DNA from: Chlamydiota bacterium | GTDB lineage: Bacteria; Chlamydiota; Chlamydiia; Chlamydiales; Parachlamydiaceae | Direction: 5' to 3' | Assembly: GCA_013288825.1 (NCBI GenBank) | Contig: JABDBC010000007.1 | Location: 1 to 61,674 of the forward strand | DNA length: 61,674 nucleotides | In this document: piece by piece, positions 1-9,700 of the stretch | How positions within the stretch are numbered: the stretch's first letter is position 1 | Layout of the letters: each line of letters opens with the position of its first letter | Translations under genes and position numbers: made by a program | The notes under the pieces: generated by a model | What the model was told of the DNA's origin: nothing | The model's database searches: none | Seen by the model: only the letters and a program-made list of their open reading frames with translations

Positions 1-22
1 TCTCCCCAAGCCAGACCCCAAG

Positions 23-60
23 GCCGTGTTAAAAGTATGCCCTTATGCGAGAACCGTCCC
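23..60. repeat. Family G repeat fragment at the dnaG 3' end
   Basis: The stretch GGCCGTGTTAAAAGTATGC followed by CCTTATGCGAGAACCGTCC nearly repeats 10782-10820, and is related to 15829-15876. It overlaps the last codons and the stop codon of dnaG. It is a single arm, not a complete palindrome. Confidence 0.75.
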
Positions 61-1860
61 CGGCGCGCTCTTAGCCTTGTCAACGACTCTGACTTTTGGA
101 ATGGCATGTTTCAATGCATCGAATTGCTTGGCGAGCTCTGTGACTTCGTCGTCAGAAAACTGTCCACTATGAATTTTTTGCTTAACAGCTTCTCGCTCAG
201 CCATCCAATTCCGATTCAATAGCTTTTGAATCGATTCAACAAAATGCTCCTCAGCGCGATCTTTATTGACTCTTTTCAACAAAATTTCTGAGATGAGATC
301 CTGCGCCTCATTCTGTCCCGCAGCAATTGCCAATGCTAAAAGATCACATTTTTTACCTACAGAGTAAGTGCTGACAAAAGCATGGTATAACGTCCTGCAT
401 GAAAGATCATTAAAATGCTCCTCCTTCAGATTCTGTTGGGCAACCTGCACAAAATGGGGACTTGTGTCTCCCATCAATAACAACCAGTGCAATAGATCCG
501 ATTCCAAAATGCGATCATGATTGATTTGTGGTAAAACAATATTCCCTTTTGTTTTGATGTAAATATTGGGAACATGCTCTTGTCCAACGCCGACCATCTC
601 TTCTGGGGTTCTTGTGAGAAAGGCTAATCGCCGCAAGCTCTCATGAACGATTACAGGTTGTTCCCAAGAACGGATCTGTCGTATGATTTCTTTTAATAGC
701 TCGTTTTTACCTGCAGGGGTACGAATATCATATTTTGGACTAAGTTGTTTCACTAAAAATGAAATATAGTCATCGCTGTATTCCAAAAGCTTTAAAAACT
801 GTTCTGGCCCCTCTTCTCTAAGGAGTGCATCGGGATCCTTTCCTGGAGGCAATTCGACAATCTTTACCCCAACTCCTTCCTTTTGAAACAAATCTCCAAT
901 CTTGCGCGTCGCTGTTTTGCCAGCTTCATCGTTATCCAAGGCTAAAAATACCTGGTTGACTCCAAGTGTGGTGAGTTCTTTGACATGCCCTTCGCCAAAT
1001 GCTGTGCCCTGTCCTGCAACGGTAATGTTGAACCCTGCATGAATGAGCCGCAAGGCATCGATTTGCCCTTCGACGATGATGGCCTTTCGTTCTTTTGCTA
1101 TCCGTTTTCTGCTGTAGTTGAGCCCAAATAGGACTCTAGATTTTTTAAATAGAGGTGTTTCAGGGGTGTTGATGTATTTGCCACCAAAGGTTTCTTCTCG
1201 ATATTTCCTTGCGGAGAAACCAATGACAGATCCTGTGGCGTCTCGAATGGGGAATGTAATCCGATCTGTGAAAAATTCTCGGGTATAGCCTTTATCAGAC
1301 TGTGAAAGCAAACCTGCTTCGATCATTGTTTCATCTTTTACAAATTTTGAATGGAGGTATTTGCGGAGGATACCACCTTGAGCGGGGGCTAATCCAATTT
1401 GGTAGCTTTTGATAAAGTCGAGATCGATGCCCCGTTTATACAAATAGTGCAAAGCTTGATGCCCCTCGAGGGTATGTAAGAGGATAAAATGATAGAAATG
1501 GGAGGCATGTTCTAGAGAGTCTTTTAGAGCAGCTTTATTTGGTCCTTTGCGTTCCTTTTCGTCAGTGACTTCTAAGTGGACATTAAACCGTTGTGCCAGT
1601 GCTTCGACGGCGCCGACAAAATTCAATTTCAGATGGGTCATGAGAAATTGGATGGCATCTCCATGGGCGCCGCAGCCATAGCAATGGTAGTGAGTGTCGC
1701 CTTTTTGTATCATGAAGGAGGGGGTTTTTTCATCGTGAAAGGGGCAGAGGGCTTTATAGGCAGCGCCGGATTTTTTGAAATCGATATGGGAGGAGAGAAC
1801 GTCGACGAGATCGATCCGTTGGCGCAAAGTTTCTAAGCTTTCTTTAGTGTATGCTGGCAT
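43..1860 (-). CDS. dnaG: DNA primase DnaG
   Basis: Makes the RNA primers for replication together with the replicative helicase. The 605-residue protein opens with a CHC2 zinc-binding domain whose ligands are visible as C39, H42, C60 and C63. A Toprim catalytic domain follows, with the VEGQID motif near residue 262 and the acidic ALDNDEAG motif near residue 305. A C-terminal helicase-binding-like region completes the usual DnaG length. The start is the ATG at 1860. The last residues (APGTVLA) and the TAA stop are encoded by a copy of intergenic repeat family G, so the native C-terminus has probably been replaced by repeat sequence. The family assignment is secure. Confidence 0.96.
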   Translation of the reverse strand: MPAYTKESLETLRQRIDLVDVLSSHIDFKKSGAAYKALCPFHDEKTPSFMIQKGDTHYHCYGCGAHGDAIQFLMTHLKLNFVGAVEALAQRFNVHLEVTDEKERKGPNKAALKDSLEHASHFYHFILLHTLEGHQALHYLYKRGIDLDFIKSYQIGLAPAQGGILRKYLHSKFVKDETMIEAGLLSQSDKGYTREFFTDRITFPIRDATGSVIGFSARKYREETFGGKYINTPETPLFKKSRVLFGLNYSRKRIAKERKAIIVEGQIDALRLIHAGFNITVAGQGTAFGEGHVKELTTLGVNQVFLALDNDEAGKTATRKIGDLFQKEGVGVKIVELPPGKDPDALLREEGPEQFLKLLEYSDDYISFLVKQLSPKYDIRTPAGKNELLKEIIRQIRSWEQPVIVHESLRRLAFLTRTPEEMVGVGQEHVPNIYIKTKGNIVLPQINHDRILESDLLHWLLLMGDTSPHFVQVAQQNLKEEHFNDLSCRTLYHAFVSTYSVGKKCDLLALAIAAGQNEAQDLISEILLKRVNKDRAEEHFVESIQKLLNRNWMAEREAVKQKIHSGQFSDDEVTELAKQFDALKHAIPKVRVVDKAKSAPGTVLA

Positions 1861-1935
1861 GCAGACATTTTCTCAATTTGGCACTGAGAATGCAAGGGTG
1901 TTTTCATTACAGTCCCTTTGCGAGCGCCGCAGTGA

Positions 1936-4900
1936 TTAATACAAATATGCTGGGCGGGTCGCGGGCGGTCCCTTTTTAGCAGCTTCAATCACAGCTTGCA
2001 TCTTCAAAGCCATTGCTCTGACTTCTGGTGGCCGACCCGCTTCTAGACCAAGTGCAATCTGCATTTCTAATGAACGATTATAAGCACCGATCTTAGTACC
2101 AGCTTCATCTTCACCATAAAGTGCAGCACTCAATTCATAAGCATCTGCTAGCAAGGGATACATCACTTTCTGAATATTTGCACAAGTGGGCTGGCATTCC
2201 ACAACTATACCTTCTGCCAAAGTCTGTAATTTTATGATATCTGCACATCCCTTTATTTGTGTTTCTAAAGCAGATCTTCTTGCTGTCGACAAAGGTGCGT
2301 AGGGCTTGCTTATATATTCGCTCAATATTTTTTGCAGTTCCTCAAATTTGGGTTCCGTCTTTGCAGAAATAATTTTTTGCAGTTCCTGATGTTTTGCAAG
2401 ATAAATTTTCCGAGCTTCGCGTCTCTCAAAAAACGCCGTTTCTTGACGAGGAGTTAAGCGAGGATAAAATTGCTTAGCGATTTTTCTTCGATTTTCTTTT
2501 GCTTTGGGAGTATCAGAAATTAAATCGAGAGTTTTTATGCGAGTCCCTGGTTTAAGGTCACCCCCTTTTGCTAAATCAGGATTGAGTTTTCTTAGATTAT
2601 CTATATCCAGGTGGTGTTTCGTTGCAAAGTCCTCCAAAGTTAGTGCTCCTTCTTTTTCAGAAAGTGTCATATGCCCTACTTCCGTTTGGAGAGCCTCCCA
2701 CAATGGCTTTTCATCTTCAGGCATGCGGCTCATACGCTTTGCAAAGGAATTAGCAACATCCTCTATTGATACTTCCTTGTGGAATATATCATCGGGATCC
2801 CTATACGTGGAGAAATTAAAACGATCTATAATAGCTTGCATAGTATCAGTAATCAATTTTCTATTGGCTTCAGAAACACTTTTATCAGCAAGACGTTTAT
2901 GAATTGGCCTATCATGACCTTTAATCCAGGCGCTCATTTGGCCTTCATTTTTATCCGCCTCGTTAATCCGATCTAAACAATCTTTAGTAAGTGGCTCATC
3001 TTTCCATTGTTTCAGAAGAAAAACGGATCGCACGGGCAGATATGTTTGGTATGTTCCTGTTGGGTTGCGGTCGTGTGTTATCAAATAATTGCTTTCACCC
3101 ATAGATCGATCCGTATCAAAAAGAACGAATTCCCATTTTACTTGCAGAGCTTTCTGGAGATCGGGAAAGTGTTTAATTTGTCCAGTTTTCTCTATTCCAT
3201 CTATATCTTTGAATGTTACTACCGAATCACCAGTAAGTGTACCCTTGAGATATGGCCAAAACAGTGCCGGATAGAAATTTTGTATCTTATTGTACTTCTC
3301 ATATTCTGGTGTTGGCACGGGTTGCATTCCTAAGTTTGCTCCATGGAGATCCATAAATTGTAGTTCTGCAGTCATAAATGCTTGATGTTGGGCTTCCGGT
3401 GTTAAGTTCCGCCAGACGCCAGCGAGGCATTCTCGGCCTATTTCAGCTACTGTCATCATCTTGTCGGCAAAAGGTTGAACTGTAAATTTCTCTATGGGTT
3501 TGTCTGTTGCATCGACCTGTTCAGGGAGGATTATCTCCCAACAACTGGGTTCTATGATTATGCCCAGAGCGGTCCAGAGCACTTTTTCTGGTATGAGATT
3601 CTCAAAAACAGTATTGTATTCGTTCATTTTTTCTAGCTTTCTTAATCCACTTACTGACTCTAAATTCAGTAAAATATCATCGAATGTTATACTGTCTCCA
3701 TTTGATCTTTTCCAAGCTGCACCTCGACAGATTTCGAGTGCTTTTTTTTGCTCATCTTCATTCCATTCAGTATCGATGCCTGAAGCCCTTCTGATGTCCT
3801 CAAATGATGGCACAGAGGCGGCGCCTTTAATTGGCTGTGCTTTTACTTTGTTAAGAATATGCCACCCTCGATCAAAACAAAGTTCCTGGAGTTTTTTAAA
3901 AGTTAATACTCTCACTTCTCCGTCTAGAGTTGTATATTCCCATTTATATTTCTCACATTTTTCATAGGCAACTTTCTGTGCCCCCTCCATTTTTGGAACA
4001 ATAAGAATCTCATCGGCTGCCTTTTCCCCAGCTTTTTCTTTATAGATTTTGAGTTTGAGTTTATCATCTTTGGATAAACGCACATAGATTTGATCAAATA
4101 GCCTACCTCTAAAAACTATTTGACCATAAGTATGGCCACGCATGCGATCTGTTTTGCTTATGGTATCCATTTCGAAGAGTTGGATCTGCTTGGTTACACC
4201 GGTTGATGCTCCGGAAATTTCACGGGAAGGTTGAGCTCGGGCAATTGGCGCACGATGCAATACAGCTGTCGAACTGTAAAAATCTGCTAACTGACTCATT
4301 ACTTTCGTTTCTTCTTCAGCTTGCTTTCCCATTTGTTTGTAAACGGCTATCTTCCCTACGATATTTACTAGATTGGCTGATTCTATTCGGCTTGTTGGTA
4401 AGACGTCTACCGTTCTTATAGCCGTAAAGGCAGCTTGAACGGAGCGTCCCACTCCTGCTGCTGCGGTTCCAACAGATCCTCTTTGCGCTTTAATATATTC
4501 TTGGGCCTTATTCCTTAAGGGCTTGATTCGTTCCTGATACACTTCTGTTAACTCCTTGATCGATTCCTTGTTCATTCCGGCATTTAACTCCATGTTTTCC
4601 AATAAACCATATACGGCGTCAGCCCATCTGAAGGCTGATCCGATGAGGACTGGAATCTCCGTTCTTTCTTTTGAACCTTTTTCTTTTTGTGCCTCTGTCA
4701 GCTTGTCAAGGGTTTCCTCCAAATGTAGGAATGCAACTTCTAGTTCCTTATTCTTTTCTGCTAAGTCTTTGGAAATCTGGACCAAGAGTTCCCTTTCGCT
4801 CTCAACTTTTTCTTTCGCTTCAGGTGAAGCAGTCCTCTCTAGAGTTGCGATATTCTTCGCAATGTTCGCGTACTCTCTATTTAAAAAGGCGAATTCAGAT

Positions 4901-6225
4901 AGTAAAGATCCGATTTTTTGATTGAGTACTTCGACTGGAGTTTGTGGAGGAAGAGTAGCTGAAATTGGCAGGTCCACCTTCCAACTGACATCGATGACAA
5001 TCCCTAGGGCGGCACGAATCTCATTTTCTGATATGTCGCCAGAAGGCCTGATTCGTTGTAATATGCCTATCCCTTCAGCGCGGAAAAGCTTTATCACTTG
5101 AGCAAAATTTAGTACTTTATCGCCATCCATCCAGTTGAGTTTATTACAAGCTTCCAATGCCACGTTTCTTTGAGCATCAGTCCATTCGATGTTAGTTCCA
5201 GAGGCAATTCTGATATCGGTGTAAGAAGGGGCTCTGACTCCTTCCTTGCGGATAGGGGTAATGTCTTTCATGGCGCCCCACCCCTCTTTTAAGCAGATGT
5301 CAAGAACGTCTTTAAAGGTCAACCTTCCAGATTTCTTATAGTTCCATTCATGCGTTTCACAACGTTCATAGGCCTTTTTTTTTTGCGGCGTTTCAATTTT
5401 GGGAATAAATCGGATTTGTTCTAGCTCAGTATTAGAGAGGTTAGGGTGCGCTTTGATGTATGCTTCGAGCGCCTTGGCATCTTGACTGGATAACCTCAGC
5501 ATCATTTGCCTTTTAAGATGGGGATCTGTGCGCAAATCGGCGAGTGAAAACCCTCTTTTTTCATGTAACTGACGTTGTTCTTTGCGGAGCAGTTCTAGAT
5601 TTGCTGGAGTAATGCCACTTTCATTTAAAAGAGTTTGTGCTCTTTTGACAAGGGGTTGAATACGGGCCCTATAGAGAATGGAAAGGTCTTTAAGATGTTC
5701 GACAGACTCATCGCTAGCGTTTGGATTTAACGCAAATTCTTCCAGTAGGTCACCTACAGTATCCCCCCATTTTGCGACAGCCTGCAGGGCTTTCAGATAT
5801 TCTAGTCTTTCAGGTGAAGGCCCTTTTATATCTTGTTCAGAAGCTTCCGCAGTAGAGATTTTGACAAATTCTGCATCCAGTTTGCCGAATTCAGTTTTCA
5901 GATGTGTGCTGATTGTAGACATCTGCTTCAGGATTTTTGAGATGGCTTCCTTCTCTTTGTCAATGGCTTCTGGTTTTGGAGCAGGCTTTGCACTGATTTC
6001 TGATATGTTATTTGAAATGCGTGTGACTTCTTTATTTAGGGTATTATATTCTGAAATTAAGGTTTGGATTCTCAGATTGATCGACTCGACATCTGTTTTA
6101 GCAGCAGCTTCAGCTGCTGCTGCTGCTTCAATTTTTGGTGCAGCGGGGGCTGGCATGCCATGGATGCGTGGCAGGTTGGGATCACTATGAATAGGTGGCA
6201 TTCTGCTTGGATCAAAGATGGTCAT
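1936..6225 (-). CDS. Giant LysM-containing protein with kinase-like motif, paralog 1 (1429 aa)
   Basis: Function unknown. A proline/alanine-rich N-terminus leads into a predicted coiled coil (about residues 45-130), and a second coiled-coil block lies near residues 430-560. Two copies of a module are visible, each built as YExCExxxWxY, then LTFxD, GW, PSxxDIRxASG and ALExC. Near residue 958 is TAELQFMDLHGANLG and near 1038 is VLFDTDRSMGES. This DLHxxN plus FDTD arrangement resembles a kinase-like active site, which is inference. Near residues 1190-1232 is one LysM-like repeat (LEDFATKHHLDID, LRKLNPDL, LKPGTRI). There is no signal peptide or membrane segment. The paralog is the neighbour at 6773-10681. 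A host-directed effector role is possible but unproven. The start is supported by an AGAGG site 6 nt upstream. Confidence 0.85.
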   Translation of the reverse strand: MTIFDPSRMPPIHSDPNLPRIHGMPAPAAPKIEAAAAAEAAAKTDVESINLRIQTLISEYNTLNKEVTRISNNISEISAKPAPKPEAIDKEKEAISKILKQMSTISTHLKTEFGKLDAEFVKISTAEASEQDIKGPSPERLEYLKALQAVAKWGDTVGDLLEEFALNPNASDESVEHLKDLSILYRARIQPLVKRAQTLLNESGITPANLELLRKEQRQLHEKRGFSLADLRTDPHLKRQMMLRLSSQDAKALEAYIKAHPNLSNTELEQIRFIPKIETPQKKKAYERCETHEWNYKKSGRLTFKDVLDICLKEGWGAMKDITPIRKEGVRAPSYTDIRIASGTNIEWTDAQRNVALEACNKLNWMDGDKVLNFAQVIKLFRAEGIGILQRIRPSGDISENEIRAALGIVIDVSWKVDLPISATLPPQTPVEVLNQKIGSLLSEFAFLNREYANIAKNIATLERTASPEAKEKVESERELLVQISKDLAEKNKELEVAFLHLEETLDKLTEAQKEKGSKERTEIPVLIGSAFRWADAVYGLLENMELNAGMNKESIKELTEVYQERIKPLRNKAQEYIKAQRGSVGTAAAGVGRSVQAAFTAIRTVDVLPTSRIESANLVNIVGKIAVYKQMGKQAEEETKVMSQLADFYSSTAVLHRAPIARAQPSREISGASTGVTKQIQLFEMDTISKTDRMRGHTYGQIVFRGRLFDQIYVRLSKDDKLKLKIYKEKAGEKAADEILIVPKMEGAQKVAYEKCEKYKWEYTTLDGEVRVLTFKKLQELCFDRGWHILNKVKAQPIKGAASVPSFEDIRRASGIDTEWNEDEQKKALEICRGAAWKRSNGDSITFDDILLNLESVSGLRKLEKMNEYNTVFENLIPEKVLWTALGIIIEPSCWEIILPEQVDATDKPIEKFTVQPFADKMMTVAEIGRECLAGVWRNLTPEAQHQAFMTAELQFMDLHGANLGMQPVPTPEYEKYNKIQNFYPALFWPYLKGTLTGDSVVTFKDIDGIEKTGQIKHFPDLQKALQVKWEFVLFDTDRSMGESNYLITHDRNPTGTYQTYLPVRSVFLLKQWKDEPLTKDCLDRINEADKNEGQMSAWIKGHDRPIHKRLADKSVSEANRKLITDTMQAIIDRFNFSTYRDPDDIFHKEVSIEDVANSFAKRMSRMPEDEKPLWEALQTEVGHMTLSEKEGALTLEDFATKHHLDIDNLRKLNPDLAKGGDLKPGTRIKTLDLISDTPKAKENRRKIAKQFYPRLTPRQETAFFERREARKIYLAKHQELQKIISAKTEPKFEELQKILSEYISKPYAPLSTARRSALETQIKGCADIIKLQTLAEGIVVECQPTCANIQKVMYPLLADAYELSAALYGEDEAGTKIGAYNRSLEMQIALGLEAGRPPEVRAMALKMQAVIEAAKKGPPATRPAYLY

Positions 6226-6310
6226 AAATACCTCTTGTAATTAAGCCTTTCGTGGACGCGCCGCGCCCGATCCCATTCGTAAACCTCATTATTTAATAAA
6301 TATAGTCTAT

Positions 6311-6347
6311 ATAATTAATTATACTATAAATTATTTAATTTAGTAAT
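6311..6347 (-). promoter_or_regulatory. Sigma-70-type promoter of giant gene 1
   Basis: Reading the minus strand, TTACTA (6341-6346) and TATAAT (6318-6323) are separated by exactly 17 nt. The surrounding imperfect dyad, TATAGTATAA and TTATATAGACTATA, is almost identical to the one upstream of the paralog at 10681. Transcription would start about 85 nt before the ATG at 6225. Confidence 0.7.
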
Positions 6348-6428
6348 AGGTATTGTTTTTAATTTGTTTAGTTGTGGAATTTGTAGTAATTGAATGTATA
6401 AAGAGAGATGGAGGCAGAATGAATGATC

Positions 6429-6727
6429 TTCTCATTTTTGCCCTTTTTTATCTCATTGTGTAGCCCACACCAAGGTTTTCGCGAGCCTGCGAGCAAAAAC
6501 CGCAGGTGTGGGAATAAACGGGACCGCAAATAAACCAGGGACTGGTTCTTCATTTTTGTTCTTTTCTTTAAACCAAAAATGTGATTAAAGAGAGCAAAAA
6601 AGAAGAACCAGTGCCCTGGTTTCATTTCTAATTTTCATCGTTCCCACACCTGCGGTTTTCGCTCGCAGGCTCGCGAAAACCTTGGTGTGGGCTACAAATT
6701 GAGATAAAAAAGGGCAAAAATGAGAAG
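6429..6727. repeat. Palindromic element F, copy 1
   Basis: This is a long inverted repeat. The left arm contains TGTAGCCCACACCAAGG, a short GCGAGCCTGCGAGC stem and CCAGGGACTGGTTCTTC; the right arm is the reverse complement of each. Copy 2 is at 16591-16887. The outer arm segments (CCCTTTTTTATCTCA here) differ from copy 2 but match each other. No credible gene is present in 6226-6772 apart from the promoter region of giant gene 1. Confidence 0.9.
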
Positions 6728-6772
6728 ACGTTAAGACCCCAAACTTTCCTGATGTGTATGAATGTGACCACT

Positions 6773-9700
6773 CTATCCAAAATGACCGAAGAATCCAGGT
6801 GGAACCGTAGGTGCTTTAATTCTTGCTGCTAATCTTTCAGCCGCTTTCTCTAATTCTTCCGCCGTTTTTCTCTTTTCCCTGGCGGCTTTTAATTTACTCG
6901 CTGTTGCTGGCGGGGAAGCTATTTCCAGGGTCTCAACATTTTTTCTTGCTGCCTCTGCTTGTTTTTTTATAGCCGCTATTTGTGTTTGTAAAGGTTCAGA
7001 ATGAAGACCAATATATTGGCCTGGATGTGCTGGATACAACACCTTGCTCAGTTCATAGTTGTCAGATAGTAACGGATACATTACTTTTGAAATATTAAAC
7101 AATGTAGGAGCACACTCTGCTTGAACATCAAGGGCAAACGTATAAATGTCATCAAAATTGTCAAGCTCTCCAAGTTCTTTTCCTATTAGTTCTTTTCGGG
7201 CTTCTGAAAGAGGTGAATAACTGGCAGAAATATAGTCACTTATACTTCCCTTGAGTTCATCCAGGTCAATTGACCTAATATCTTGACTTCCGAGTTTTCT
7301 TAGTTGTTCTGAAAATTTTGTATATTCTGCAAGATATGTTTTCCGGTTCTTTTGACGCTCTAATAAGGCAGTTTCTTGAGCTTTTGTAAGTCGAGGAAAT
7401 AATTGTTTTGCAATTCGGAACCTATTTTCATCGGCTTTAACATAAAGATCAACCGTTACGATCGCAGTCCCAATCGGCAATGCACCCGAAGTGCTGAGGG
7501 TGGGATTAAGATCCCGCAATTCTTTAAGATTAATTTGATGTTCTTTGGAGAATTCTTCTAATGTTTGAGGTTTAGTTGTTTTTACACTGATTTTTTTTCC
7601 ATCAAAAAAAGTAGTTGTGAGGTCAATGGTACGTATGACTGTTCCAATAGGCAATTCTTCTGAAATGCTAAGGTCAGGATTAAGCATTTGCAATTCTTTG
7701 AAATCAATCTGATGTTGTTTTGCAAACTGTTCTAATGTTTGCGCTTTTTTTGTTTTCACACTCATTGATTCTTCTAATGTTTTCCACATTTCCACAATAT
7801 CCGGACGGGTCAGATTGTGGGGGCTAGTTATGTCTTTTGCGAATGCTTTACTCAAGTCTTCAATTGTAATTGAAGTATCCTTAGCCCGTGCTTTGGCAAG
7901 AGAATATTGTGCTATAAAAGGTGTAATCACAGCTAACACCTCTTCTTTTTTAGTGATTGTTTTTTTTCTAGGGGGCCCACCTTCTTTTATAGCTCTTTCC
8001 CTTTCAATTGTGGCGTCAAGGGCTGAGAGTTTTATAAATGGTAGGCGATCTTCTCCTCGGATCCAAGCCAGTAATTCCTCTCCTCTTGCATCAGCTCTAG
8101 CTATTATCTCCAGGCATTTTTTACTAAGAAGGACATCTTTTAAACTTGTATCAAAAAATGCAAGTCGAATCGGGACAAGGTATTCCAATAATCCCCCAGT
8201 CTTATCTCTTCTTTGCACGTGTGACTCATTACTTTCTGACATTAAAAGATCAGTGTCAAATAGGGCAAATTGAAATTTAACATCTAAAGCTCTTTGATAT
8301 TCGGGAAAGTCTTTTAATAGTTTTTGTCGTTTGCTCCCATCTTCAGCAGTGTATGTAATGAGAGATGTATCAGGAGGAAGTGTGCCAGCAAGATGTCTCA
8401 ATAAATTTTCTTGGAATCCATTCTCATCTTTGAATCTTTGGTAATCCTCAACATTCTTAGGAATAGGGACTAATCCAAGATTGTTTTCATGAAGGTCTAA
8501 AAACTGAAATTCAGCTGTTAGAATCATTTGAACCTGTGCTTCCGGTGTTAATTTTTCCCCGATGCTTCTAAATATCCTTTGACTGTCTCTATGTGTCGCT
8601 ATTTTGTCAAATATGATCATATCTGCAAATGGCTTCACCTGAACGTCTGTTATTGCTTCGGTTTCTGAAGTAACAAGTTCCGGGAGGACTAATTTAAAGC
8701 TTATAGTAGTAGGTTGCTTTAAAGCTGTACGAATGATTTCTTGCGTGACTCTCCCATCAGTTGGCTTATAATTTGACAATGCCATGCTTAAATTAGCACC
8801 ATATAGTTTTAAATAGAAATCTTTGAACGCCGTAAAATCGATGGTGTTCCCTGCCTTGTCTTGCCATGTCGTCCCTTCACACAATGCCAGTGCTGCCTTC
8901 ACTTGATCTTCTGTTCGATCAATTATCCCAAAAGCAGTCCTCACATCCTCCAATGTAGGGGGCAGAGGGGCAGGACCGAATACCCCAGGAGTAGAAGGAA
9001 TATCGATTCGACTGAATTTCCTTATCTCCTCCTTACCGTAGAGAAAGTAAAGGTTTTGTACATCGTGGAAATTCAGTTCCACGAAATTGCCTGGACTCTG
9101 TTCATAGCGCCATTTATGCAATTCACACTTCTCATAAGCAATTTTTTGGCCCCCTTCCATTATGGGCACTATTCGAATGTCAGGAGTAGGTTCGCCCGGT
9201 TTGACTGAATCTGAATATGTTTTGAGGGCTGCAGCATCGTCTTTGCTGAGATGGCTTTCTATTCGTTTTTGTACATAATAATCTAATGTACACACGGAGA
9301 GACTTTCTTTTGGCGTTGGGGGAACTTGGGGGTCGCCTTTTATGATCATAAAATTTGGTCCATGTGACTTTAACATTTCGATGAGGGCTTCCTTTGTCGG
9401 AGGAGGGGTTGTTTCGCCTTCCTTAGGAATAAGGGTGACTTTGTCCATTACCTCTAATCCTTTCTCAAAATAGATCAGAAGGACTTGTGCAAGGGTTAAG
9501 GTAACTTTGTCTCCCGACTCTGTTTCAATTGACCAGTCATAATTGTCAAGCCGTTCATACTGTGCGTTTTGCTCATCACTCATCAGTGGTTTGAATTTTA
9601 TGTCCGGTAATGGGTCTTCGAGTCCTCCCCTTAGGTAATTGTTTATGGCTGCACTATCTTCCGGGGGAAGGTGTTTCAGCAGTCTGCCCTTAACATTTTT

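Noticed and set aside
5678-6190. 170-aa plus-strand ORF opposite giant gene 1
   Set aside because: It is antisense to a clearly coding frame, is Ser/Ala-rich from codon mirroring, and has no upstream site.
6368-6625. 85-aa minus-strand ORF in palindrome F
   Set aside because: It lies within one arm and the centre of an inverted repeat, and its sequence is explained by the repeat. A similar ORF arises in copy 2 (16428-16688).
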